A DNA stretch of 63,257 nt. It comes from Streptomyces monomycini. GTDB lineage: Bacteria; Actinomycetota; Actinomycetes; Streptomycetales; Streptomycetaceae. The stretch lies in assembly GCF_022271435.1 (NCBI RefSeq), contig NZ_JAFIQY010000043.1, positions 12,011-75,267 of the forward strand, in the 5' to 3' direction. Shown one piece after another: positions 8,204 through 15,925 of the stretch. The translations under genes and the position numbers were made by a program. Within the stretch, counting starts at the first letter, position 1, and every line of letters begins with the position of its first letter. Under the pieces are notes generated by a model. It was given only the letters and a program-made list of their open reading frames with translations, did not search any database and was not told where the DNA came from.

Positions 8204-9684
8204 GACGTCGGGCGGCCGGAGCCGGCGGCCAGGAGGGCACGGGCGCGGGACAGGGCCGGGTCGCGGCGGGCCGCCAGGTCCGCGGCGGCGAAGACCGGTA
8301 TGCGGACGGCCGGGGGGATGCCCGTCCCGTCGAAGGTGCGGCCGTCCGCGGTCAGGAACTCCTCGTTGGGCAGTGCGAACGTCCAGCCGTTCGGCAGGGT
8401 GCGGTCCAGGGTGTCGGAGAAGACGCCCTGGGTGTTCTCCCCGATGCGGACCGGCGCGGGAGCGCGGTCGAGCAGGGCCTGGGTGAAGGTCTCGCCCGCG
8501 CTGATCGTGAGCGGTCCGGTCAGCAGCGCGAGCGGGCCGGTGTAGCGGGGGCCGTCGTGCGGGCGCACCCGTGCGGGCTGGTCAGGGGTGAACTTCCGTG
8601 GGTCGGCCGGATCGTTGCGCGCGTGTTTGCGGTACGCGAGGTACGGGCGGTCCGTCAGGCGGGAGGCGACGCGCAGCCCCAGCGGGTCCGACCCGCCGCC
8701 GTTCAGCCGCAGGTCGACGACGAGGCCGCGCAGGGCCTTCGGGCCGGACGTACGGCCCCTGGTGAGCACGGCGTCCAACGCGCGGTCCAGCTCCGCGACA
8801 TCGCTCTCGTGGTCGTCCTGATCGGTATAGCCCGTGAAGGACGTGATGCGGAGGTAGCCGAGACGGCCGGGGAGGTCGGCGTAGGAGAGCGCACCACCGG
8901 CCCACCGGCGCAGGGTGACGTCCCGGCCGAGGGCGGCCGTGATCGCCGCGTCAGCCTGCTTCAGGAGCGCGGGGGTGGGGGCGGGCGTCCCGGGCCGCGA
9001 CCCCGCGTACCTCCGGCCGGGGCCCGCGGACAGGTTGGTGTGCCCGTTGTGCAGTGGTTCGATCATCGCGCGCAGCACGGCGAAGAGCTCGTCGTCGGTG
9101 GTCCGCGCGGTGACCCGGGGGCGGTACCGGGCCCGTACGGCGGCCCAGTCGATTTTCTTGGCGGCGAAGAACGGGTAGTTCTCGGCGTAGGTCTGCCAGA
9201 AGACGTCGAAGACCGCACGGGGGTCCTTCGCCGGGTTCCGGTGGCAGCGGGCGGGCAGCGCGGCGATCCGGTGGAGTGTGCGGTACCCGACGTTGTCCTG
9301 GATGCTCAGGCGGGCCACACCGGGGCTCTGCGGCGCGACCGTGACGCGCGCCGCGTCCGGCACGGCGAACTCCACCCGGCCCGCGGGGCCCGGCGGGCCC
9401 GTACGGACACCGTCGGCGGGCCCGGGGCGGCAGCTGACGGCCGTGGTCTCGTACGTACGGAGCCGCCGCTCGTCGATCGTGACGAGGGTGCCGTACCCGT
9501 CCATCCGCCACACGCCCTCCAGAGCATCAGGGGGCCGTGCCGAGGGCCGAGCCGCCAAGCCTTCCGTCGTACGGGCCGTGTGCGCACCGGCGGACGACGC
9601 ACCGGCGGACGGCGTGCAGGCGGTGGCCAGGGTGGCGGCGGCCAGGAGGAGGGCGGCTCGTCGGGTGGGCGGGTGATCGGTCAT
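8200..9684 (-). CDS. S41-family (C-terminal processing type) serine peptidase lipoprotein
   Basis: A 494-residue exported protein. The N-terminus TRRAALLLAAATLATAC is a Tat-like lipoprotein signal with lipobox Cys23. The middle (~130-330) resembles the tricorn/TSP helical and partial PDZ-like regions. The S41 catalytic region includes LVVDLRLNGGGSDPL and LTISAGETF, whose serine is the likely nucleophile. The ATG at 9684 has an AGGGGA SD. It probably cleaves extracytoplasmic peptides; the substrate is unknown. It is coupled by ATGA to the CPBP gene, so two proteases form one unit, which interrupts the usual nadK-recN order. Confidence 0.85.
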   Translation of the reverse strand: MTDHPPTRRAALLLAAATLATACTPSAGASSAGAHTARTTEGLAARPSARPPDALEGVWRMDGYGTLVTIDERRLRTYETTAVSCRPGPADGVRTGPPGPAGRVEFAVPDAARVTVAPQSPGVARLSIQDNVGYRTLHRIAALPARCHRNPAKDPRAVFDVFWQTYAENYPFFAAKKIDWAAVRARYRPRVTARTTDDELFAVLRAMIEPLHNGHTNLSAGPGRRYAGSRPGTPAPTPALLKQADAAITAALGRDVTLRRWAGGALSYADLPGRLGYLRITSFTGYTDQDDHESDVAELDRALDAVLTRGRTSGPKALRGLVVDLRLNGGGSDPLGLRVASRLTDRPYLAYRKHARNDPADPRKFTPDQPARVRPHDGPRYTGPLALLTGPLTISAGETFTQALLDRAPAPVRIGENTQGVFSDTLDRTLPNGWTFALPNEEFLTADGRTFDGTGIPPAVRIPVFAAADLAARRDPALSRARALLAAGSGRPTS

Positions 9685-9829
9685 GGTCGTTCCCCTGTCG
9701 GATGATGGTTCGGGTGGGCGTCGGCTGCGGCGGCTGGAGGGGTGCCCTCCGGTTCTCCGGCGACTGCCGCTGCGTCGGACCGGGGCACCGGCCCCGGACG
9801 CCGCTCCGATGCCCGAAGCCTTGGGCCCG

Positions 9830-10144
9830 TCACGCCGCTGCGGGAGTCTCCGTGGCGCGGCGGCGCAGGGTGGCGTGGGTCGGCAGACCGGTTTCGGTGA
9901 GCGGTGCCGGCCGGAACACGCCGCCGGGTATGTCCAGGGCTGCCGCCGCCCTGGACAGGTACGGCAGCGGGCTCCCGTACGCGGCCCGCAGCTCCGCTTC
10001 CGCCCGCGCCCCCGGTGCCGTCCACGGCCCCGCTGCCACCCGCGGCTCTGCGACCCCGTTGCCGCCCCCGTTACCGCCTGTCGGACCACCGTGGGGCGGT
10101 GCCCCGGGCCCTGTCCTGCCTTCTGCCGTCGCTCCGCCAGCCAT
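9830..10144 (-). CDS. small hypothetical protein
   Basis: A 104-residue ORF with a very strong SD (GGGGGGAG, 5-6 bp upstream of the ATG at 10144). Residues 1-45 are G/P-rich; residues 46-104 look more ordered (AEAELRAAYGSPLPYLSRAAAALDIP, then THATLRRRATE). I recognise no family. It lies upstream of the S41 gene on the same strand, 145 bp away, and is divergent from recN. It may belong to the same inserted unit. Confidence 0.42.
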   Translation of the reverse strand: MAGGATAEGRTGPGAPPHGGPTGGNGGGNGVAEPRVAAGPWTAPGARAEAELRAAYGSPLPYLSRAAAALDIPGGVFRPAPLTETGLPTHATLRRRATETPAAA

Positions 10145-10313
10145 GTGGCTCCCCCCCCCCGATCGTCTTCTGCTTCACAGCGTGACGGGCGGGACGGAGG
10201 TACCGCCATGAGGAAAACATCCGTTCTTGTGGTGGGGTTTTCCGCAGGACGGAGCGGTCGGGGGAGGGGGAGGCCGTCGCGGGGCGGGCCCGGGACCTCG
10301 TAAGGTCGTATCC

Positions 10314-12062
10314 GTGTTGGAGGAGATGCGGATCAGGTCCCTGGGCGTCATTGACGATGCCGTCGTCGAGCTGTCGCCTGGTTTCACGGCGGTGACCGGC
10401 GAGACGGGCGCGGGCAAGACCATGGTCGTCACCAGCCTCGGGCTGCTGCTCGGCGGGCGCGCCGACCCCGCCCTGGTGCGGATCGGAGCCAAAACGGCGG
10501 TCGTGGAGGGCCGCATAGCGGTGGGCCGGGCGGCACCGGCCGCGGTGCGCGCCGAGGAGGCGGGCGCCGAACTGGACGACGGGACGCTGCTGATCAGCCG
10601 CACGGTCTCGGCCGAGGGCCGTTCGCGCGCCCACGTCGGCGGACGCTCCGTCCCGGTCGGGCTGCTGGGGGAGTTGGCGGACGACCTGGTGGCCGTGCAC
10701 GGCCAGACCGACCAGCAGGGCCTGCTGCGCCCGGCCCGGCAACGGCAGGCACTGGACCGCTACGCGGGCGACGCGGTGTCCGTACCGCTCGCCAAGTACA
10801 CCGCCGCGTACCGGCGGCTGCGCGCCGTCTCCGCCGAACTGGACGAGCTGACCACCCGGGCCCGCGAACGGGCCCAGGAGGCCGACCTGCTGCGCTTCGG
10901 CCTGGAGGAGATCACCGCGGCCGAACCGCAGCCGGACGAGGACACCGAACTGGCCGCCGAGGCCGAACGTCTCGGCCATGCCGAGGCGCTGGCCTCCGCC
11001 GCCGCGGCCGCGCACGCCGCGCTCGCCGGCAACCCCGAGGACCTGGAGGCCGTCGACGCCAGCACTCTGGTCGCGGGCGCGCACCGGGCGCTGGACGCCG
11101 TACGCAGCCACGACCCGGAGCTGTCCGCGCTCACCGAGCGGCTGGGTGAGATCGGCATCCTGATGGCGGACGTGGCCGGCGAACTGGCCAGTTATGCGGA
11201 CGGACTGGACGCGGACCCGCTGCGGCTGGCCGCCGTCGAGGAGCGCCGGGCCGCGCTCACGCACCTGATGCGCAAGTACGGTGCGGACGTCGCCTCCGTG
11301 CTGGCCTGGGCCGAGGAGAGTTCGGCCCGCCTCGCCGAGCTGGACGGCGACGACGACCGGATCGGCGAACTGGCGGCGGAGCGCGACGCGCTGCGCGCGG
11401 AACTGGGTGAGCTGGCGCAGGCGTTGACCGACGCCCGGGAAGCGTCGGCGAAGCGATTCGCCGACGCGGTGACGGCCGAGCTGGCCGAGCTGGCCATGCC
11501 GCACGCCCGGGTCAGCGTCCAGATCAGCCGGACGGAGCTGCCGGAGACCGCCGACGAGAGCGACGGCGTCGAGGTCGGCGGCCGTACGGTGGCCTACGGC
11601 CCCACCGGCGCCGACGAGGTGGAACTCCTCCTCGCCCCGCACCCCGGCACGCCGCCCCGCCCCATCGCCAAGGGCGCCTCGGGCGGTGAACTCTCCCGGG
11701 TGATGCTCGCGGTCGAGGTGGTCTTCGCCGGTTCCGACCCCGTACCGACGTATTTGTTCGACGAGGTGGACGCGGGCGTCGGCGGCAAGGCCGCCGTGGA
11801 GGTCGGCCGCCGGCTGGCCCGGCTGGCCCGGTCGGCCCAGGTCGTGGTCGTCACCCACCTTCCGCAGGTCGCGGCCTTCGCCGACCGGCAGCTGCTCGTG
11901 GAGAAGACCCACGACGGTTCGGTGACCCGCAGCGGTGTCACGGTCCTGGAGGGCGAGGACCGGGTCCGCGAACTCTCCCGGATGCTCGCCGGGCAGGAGG
12001 ACTCCGAGACGGCGCGCGCTCACGCGGAGGAACTCCTGGAAACGGCCCGCGCGGGACGCTGA
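10314..12062 (+). CDS. recN: DNA repair protein RecN
   Basis: A 582-residue SMC-like ATPase for double-strand-break repair. The N-terminal head has Walker A GETGAGKT near residue 29; two coiled-coil arms occupy ~150-360 (Ala/Glu/Arg-rich heptads); the C-terminal head has the signature GASGGELSRVMLAVE and Walker B YLFDEVDAGVGG. The GTG at 10314 gives the conserved start MLEEMRIRSLGV; the ATG at 10326 sits too close to GGAGGAG to be the start. In mycobacteria and Streptomyces recN is linked to tlyA and nadK, as here. Confidence 0.94.
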   Translation: MLEEMRIRSLGVIDDAVVELSPGFTAVTGETGAGKTMVVTSLGLLLGGRADPALVRIGAKTAVVEGRIAVGRAAPAAVRAEEAGAELDDGTLLISRTVSAEGRSRAHVGGRSVPVGLLGELADDLVAVHGQTDQQGLLRPARQRQALDRYAGDAVSVPLAKYTAAYRRLRAVSAELDELTTRARERAQEADLLRFGLEEITAAEPQPDEDTELAAEAERLGHAEALASAAAAAHAALAGNPEDLEAVDASTLVAGAHRALDAVRSHDPELSALTERLGEIGILMADVAGELASYADGLDADPLRLAAVEERRAALTHLMRKYGADVASVLAWAEESSARLAELDGDDDRIGELAAERDALRAELGELAQALTDAREASAKRFADAVTAELAELAMPHARVSVQISRTELPETADESDGVEVGGRTVAYGPTGADEVELLLAPHPGTPPRPIAKGASGGELSRVMLAVEVVFAGSDPVPTYLFDEVDAGVGGKAAVEVGRRLARLARSAQVVVVTHLPQVAAFADRQLLVEKTHDGSVTRSGVTVLEGEDRVRELSRMLAGQEDSETARAHAEELLETARAGR

Positions 12063-12272
12063 GGCGGGGGCCGGCGGAGGCCGGCGGAGGAGGCGAGGGC
12101 CGAAGCCGCAGACGGGGGCGGAGCCGAAAGCCGGAGCCGGGGCAAGGGCGGGGGAGGAAGGGCCGCAGCCGGAGCCGGGGAGGAAAGGCCGGAGCCGGAG
12201 CCGTGCCGTACGGATGCGCGATGCACCGGCCCCGCGCCCGCCGCGCCGCCCGGCAGCCCTACCCTGTCGATC

Positions 12273-13073
12273 ATGATCGGAACGTTGCGCAAGGGCCTGC
12301 CGTCAGCTGTCGCGGCAGGTGTCACCCGCGTCGTGTACGGACAACTGCGGCGCCGGCCGCCCGGCGGGCGCGGGCGCTGGGAGCGCACGAACCACGCGGG
12401 CCGCACGGTGGACCTGTACAGCGGGCCCGCCACCGTCGCGGGCACCGCGCTCGCGGCCGTGACCGCGCCGGGACTGTCCGCCCGTACGCGCACGGCGGCA
12501 GCGCTGGCCGTCCTGGCGGCCGGGGGCTGCGGTACGTACGACGACCTCGCCGGGGCGGGTGATCCCCGGCGCGGTTTCCGGGCCCACCTGTCGGCCCTGC
12601 GGGACGGGGAGTTGACCAGCGGCGCGGTGAAGCTGCTCGGAATCGGTGCGGCCGGGCTGGCCGCCGGTGCGCTGATCAAGGACCGGCCGCTGGACAAGGT
12701 GCTCGCCGGGGTGGTGATCGCGGGCGCCGCGCACGCCGTGAACCTGGTGGACGTACGGCCGGGCCGGGCGGCGGTGGCCACGCTCGCCGCGGCGGCGCCG
12801 GGGCTGCTGCGAGGCGGCCCCGCGGGGGCTTTGGCGGCGGCGCCGACGGGGGCCGTGGCGGCGGTCCTCGCGGACGACCTGGGGGAGCGCACCATGATCG
12901 GCGACGCGGGCGCCCACGCCCTGGGCGCCGGGCTCGGCCTGGCCGTCGCCGCCGGATGCGGCCGCGCGGGGATGGCCGTGCACGCGGCCGCCCTGATCGG
13001 GGCCGCGGTGGTCGGTGACCGGGCGGGGGCGGCAGGGGCAGGCGGGCCGGGCCGAGGCCGGAGAGGCCGGTAA
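12273..13073 (+). CDS. divergent MraY/WecA-like (GT4-type phosphoglycosyltransferase) membrane protein
   Basis: A 266-residue Ala-rich membrane protein with about six to eight hydrophobic segments. Three motifs of the polyprenyl-phosphate phosphosugar transferase superfamily are in the right order: TYDDLAGAG (Asp90-Asp91), NLVDVRPGRA (Asn157 to Asp160) and IGDAGAHALG (Asp211). GFRAHLSAL at 101-109 also fits. It is shorter than MraY (~360 residues), so it lacks some helices. Related genes lie between recN and pyrG in other Streptomyces. The C-terminus (GGPGRGRRGR) runs into the adjacent minisatellite. The 210 bp upstream are purine-rich and low in complexity, with GGCCGGAGCCGG-type repeats and no gene. 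Confidence 0.7.
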   Translation: MIGTLRKGLPSAVAAGVTRVVYGQLRRRPPGGRGRWERTNHAGRTVDLYSGPATVAGTALAAVTAPGLSARTRTAAALAVLAAGGCGTYDDLAGAGDPRRGFRAHLSALRDGELTSGAVKLLGIGAAGLAAGALIKDRPLDKVLAGVVIAGAAHAVNLVDVRPGRAAVATLAAAAPGLLRGGPAGALAAAPTGAVAAVLADDLGERTMIGDAGAHALGAGLGLAVAAGCGRAGMAVHAAALIGAAVVGDRAGAAGAGGPGRGRRGR

Positions 13074-13095
13074 CCGCTCCATGGCCGCGGAGGCC

Positions 13096-13590
13096 GGCGA
13101 CCCGGCCGGAACCGGAAAGCCGGGCGACCGGATGGGGACCGCAGAGCCGGGCGACCAGAGAGACCGCAAGGCCGGGCGGCCCGGCCGGAACCGCAAGGCC
13201 GGGCGGCCGGAGGGACCGCAAAGCCAAGCGACCGGATGGGGACCGCAGAGCCGGGCGACCAGAGAGACCACAAGGCCGGGCGGCCCGGCCGGAACCGCAA
13301 GGCCGGGCGACCGGATGGGGACCACAAGGCCAGGCGGCCGGAGGGACCGCAAAGCCAAGCGACCGGATGGGGACCGCAGAGCCGGGCGACCAGAGGGGCC
13401 ACATGGCCGGGCGGCCCGGCCGGAACCGCAAGGCCGGGCGACCGGATGGGGACCACAAGGCCGGGCGACCGGAGGGACCGCAAAGCCAAGCGACCGGATG
13501 GGGACCGCAGAGCCGGGCGACCAGAGAGACCACAAGGCCGGGCGGCCCGGCCGGGACCGCAGAGCCGGGCGACCGAACCGGGACCGCGGA
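13096..13590. repeat. hierarchical minisatellite: ~26-bp monomers in a 131-bp higher-order period
   Basis: The ~26-bp monomer varies around GACCGCAAGGCCGGGCGGCC. The landmark ACCGGATGGGGACCGCAGAG recurs at 13127, 13231, 13362 and 13493: spacings of 104, 131 and 131 bp, i.e. four, five and five monomers. The 131-bp copies are almost identical. Neither period is a multiple of three, so every frame stays open and long spurious ORFs appear on both strands. I treat the region as non-coding. Confidence 0.88.
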
Positions 13591-13691
13591 ATCCGCCCAC
13601 CGGCCCGCCCGGACGGCCGCGTCCGGCGGCGCGTAACGGCCGGACCCCGCGTCAGGTCACTGCCGCTGGGCCGACCGAGTGGGCCGATTGT

Positions 13692-13725
13692 CGCCCATAT
13701 GGGTGGTCAGGTGGGTGTATGGGCG
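13692..13725. promoter_or_regulatory. inverted repeat upstream of glycosyltransferase gene
   Basis: CGCCCATA (13692-13699) is mirrored by TATGGGCG (13718-13725) with an 18-bp spacer, and the left arm is itself inside the 10-bp palindrome CCCATATGGG (13694-13703). It lies about 180 bp before the GTG at 13903 in the only AT-richer stretch of that gap, so it could be an operator. No regulator is identified. Confidence 0.4.
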
Positions 13726-13902
13726 ATGTGTGCCCTTGGAACGGCTCGTCGGCGGTCCCGTATGCACGGCGCGGGCTGGCATCCTGGGGGCGCAGCGCGT
13801 ACAGCTGCGCGACCGCGCCCCCGTACCGGCACCTGCCCCGGTCGGTGCCGGACCCGTGGCGCGCCGCCCGGCCCGCCCGCCGACCCCAGGAGCACCGCCC
13901 AC

Positions 13903-15045
13903 GTGACCAGCACCCCGGCCCCGCCGCACGGACAGTCGCCGCTGCGCACGGTCCAGGTGCTGGGCCGGGGCAGCGCGGGCAGCGCCGCCCATGTCCGTTC
14001 GCTGGCCGCCGGGCTGGTGGCGCGCGGGGTGCGGGTGACGGTGTGCGCGCCGCCCGCCGCCGAGGACACGTACGACTACACGGACGCGGGCGCGCGGTTC
14101 GTGCCGGTGCCGCCGCGCGCCGACCCGGCCGGCGTGACGTCGCTGCGGGCCGCCTGCGGGGACGCCGACCTCGTGCACGCGCACGGTCTGCGGGCAGGCC
14201 TGCGCGCCGCGTTGGCCCTCCAGGGCACGCGGGGCCGCCGGGTCCCCCTCGTGGTCACCTGGCACACCAAAGCGCACACGGACGGGGCGCGGGCCCGTCT
14301 GGTCCAGCTGCTGGAACGGCGGGTGGCGCGGGCCGCCGCGGTCGTCCTGGGCGCGTGCTCGGACCTGGTGGACCGGGCACGCGAACGCGGCGCCCGGGAC
14401 GCGCGCCTGGCCCCGGTCGCCATCCCGGCGCCCCGGACGGGCGGCCGCCCGCTGACGGCGGAGGACCGTCCCGCCCACAAGCAGCGCGCCGAACTGGGCG
14501 CCGTGGACCGCCCCTTGATCCTCGTCGTCGGCCGCCTGGAGACGCACCAGGGGCACGACTTCCTGCTGGACGCGGCGCACGCCTGGTGCGCCCTGGACCC
14601 GCAGCCGATGGTGGCGGTGGCGGGGGAGGGTGGGCAGCGCGAGGCGCTCCAGTGGCGTATCGACGCCGAGAACCTGCCGGTACGCCTGCTCGGCCGCCGC
14701 GACGACGTGCCCGAACTCCTCGCCGCCGCCGACCTGCTGGTGCTGCCCAGCCGCTGGGAGGCCCGCTCGCTGATCGCTCAGGAGGCGCTGCGGGCCGGTG
14801 TCCCACTGGTGGCCACCGATGTCGGCGGCACCCGTGAACTGGTCGGCCCCGCCGCCGAACTGGTCCCGTACGGCGACGCGGAGGCCCTCGCCCGCACCGT
14901 CCTGGAGCTGCTGGCCGACCCCGCCCGCCGGGACACGCTCGCCGCCGCCGGGCGCGCGCAGGCCGCGGGCTGGCCGACCGAGGACGCCACGGTCGCGCAG
15001 GTGCTGAGCGTGTACGACGAACTGATGCAGCGGCGGGGGGAATGA
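13903..15045 (+). CDS. GT-B glycosyltransferase, family 4
   Basis: A 380-residue retaining GT4-like glycosyltransferase. The N-terminal Rossmann lobe starts with TVQVLGRGSAGSAAHVRSL and contains HAHGLRAGLRAAL. The C-terminal nucleotide-sugar lobe has LILVVGRLETHQGHDFLLDAA, RDDVPELLAAADLLVLPS and the EALRAGVPLVATDVGGTREL E-x7-E-like region. The GTG at 13903 has AGGAG 10 bp upstream; a far longer in-frame reading exists only because the minisatellite is open. With the MraY-like gene upstream it could act on a lipid-linked saccharide; this is inference from position only. Confidence 0.85.
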   Translation: MTSTPAPPHGQSPLRTVQVLGRGSAGSAAHVRSLAAGLVARGVRVTVCAPPAAEDTYDYTDAGARFVPVPPRADPAGVTSLRAACGDADLVHAHGLRAGLRAALALQGTRGRRVPLVVTWHTKAHTDGARARLVQLLERRVARAAAVVLGACSDLVDRARERGARDARLAPVAIPAPRTGGRPLTAEDRPAHKQRAELGAVDRPLILVVGRLETHQGHDFLLDAAHAWCALDPQPMVAVAGEGGQREALQWRIDAENLPVRLLGRRDDVPELLAAADLLVLPSRWEARSLIAQEALRAGVPLVATDVGGTRELVGPAAELVPYGDAEALARTVLELLADPARRDTLAAAGRAQAAGWPTEDATVAQVLSVYDELMQRRGE

Positions 15046-15187
15046 GCGACCCGGTCCGGGCGGCCGGCCGCGGGCGTCCGGACGGCGGAGCGCCCCGGCG
15101 GACCGCCAGTGGGTAGAGTCGCCCGGCACCGCGCGCGATCTTCACATCGCCCGCGTCCCGACACGCCCCGTACGACAGGAGGCCGCT

Positions 15188-15901
15188 GTGACGGCTGCGC
15201 TTCTCGGCTTCGCGCTCTTCGCCCTGCTGGTGACGATGGCTCCCGGGCCGGACACCCTGCTGGTGCTCCGCAACTGCCTGCGCGGCGGCAGAAGGGCCGG
15301 GGCCGCCTCCGCGTTCGGGGCCGCGGCGGGCTCGCTGGCCTGGGCCGTCGCCGCCGCGGCAGGCCTCGCGGCCGCACTGCAACGCTGGGACGCCGCCTTC
15401 ATGGCCGTACGGCTGGTGGGCGCGGCCTATCTGGCCGTACTGGGTGCGCAGGCCCTGTGGGCGTACCGGCGGGCGGCCGCCGGTGCCACGGGAGCGGCAG
15501 GGGAGGCCGGCGGCCAGGCCATGACGGACGCCACGGACGCCACGGACGCCATGGACAACGCAGACGCCGCGAACACCACGGGCGCCGCGGCGGTCCGGCC
15601 GGCGCAGGCGTTCCGGCAGGGCCTCTACAGCTGCCTGCTCAACCCCAAGGTCGGCATCTTCTTCGTCGCGGTCGTCCCCCAATTCCTGCCGCAGGGCCAC
15701 TCGGTGCTGGGGACGACCCTGCTCTTCGGCGTCATCGACGCGGTGATCGCGGCGGGCTGGCTGCTGCTGGTGGCGGTGGGCGCCGGGCGCCTGCTCCGCT
15801 GGCTGCGGCGGCCCCGGGTGCACCGCAATCTGGAGCGCGGTACCGGCGGTGTCCTGCTGGCCCTGGGCATCGGCACCGCGGTCGAGACGCTGCGGGCCTG
15901 A
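15188..15901 (+). CDS. LysE/RhtB-family amino-acid exporter
   Basis: A 237-residue membrane protein of the LysE/RhtB superfamily, with the N-terminal TMAPGPDTLLVLRNCLRGG signature, about six hydrophobic helices, and LNPKVGIFFVAVVPQFLP in the second half. It should export an amino acid or derivative; the substrate cannot be read. The cytoplasmic loop between helices 3 and 4 carries a degenerate T-D-A repeat insertion (MTDATDATDAMDNADA) not typical of the family. The GTG at 15188 has a perfect AGGAGG SD. It is convergent with the PucR gene, 24 bp away. Confidence 0.87.
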   Translation: MTAALLGFALFALLVTMAPGPDTLLVLRNCLRGGRRAGAASAFGAAAGSLAWAVAAAAGLAAALQRWDAAFMAVRLVGAAYLAVLGAQALWAYRRAAAGATGAAGEAGGQAMTDATDATDAMDNADAANTTGAAAVRPAQAFRQGLYSCLLNPKVGIFFVAVVPQFLPQGHSVLGTTLLFGVIDAVIAAGWLLLVAVGAGRLLRWLRRPRVHRNLERGTGGVLLALGIGTAVETLRA

Positions 15902-15925
15902 GCGAGCCCCTCCTGGGGGGCGCCC

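Noticed and set aside
10314..12062. Minus-strand 650-codon ORF across recN
   Set aside because: Antisense shadow of recN, whose Walker motifs are on the plus strand.
13096..13590. CRISPR array
   Set aside because: Repeats are contiguous with no unique spacers, and no cas genes are present.
12020..13600. Long minus-strand ORFs of 285-526 codons through the repeat region
   Set aside because: They arise because the minisatellite lacks stops in all frames. The products are repeats of SPGSAVPIRSLG-type sequence and run antisense through the MraY-like gene.
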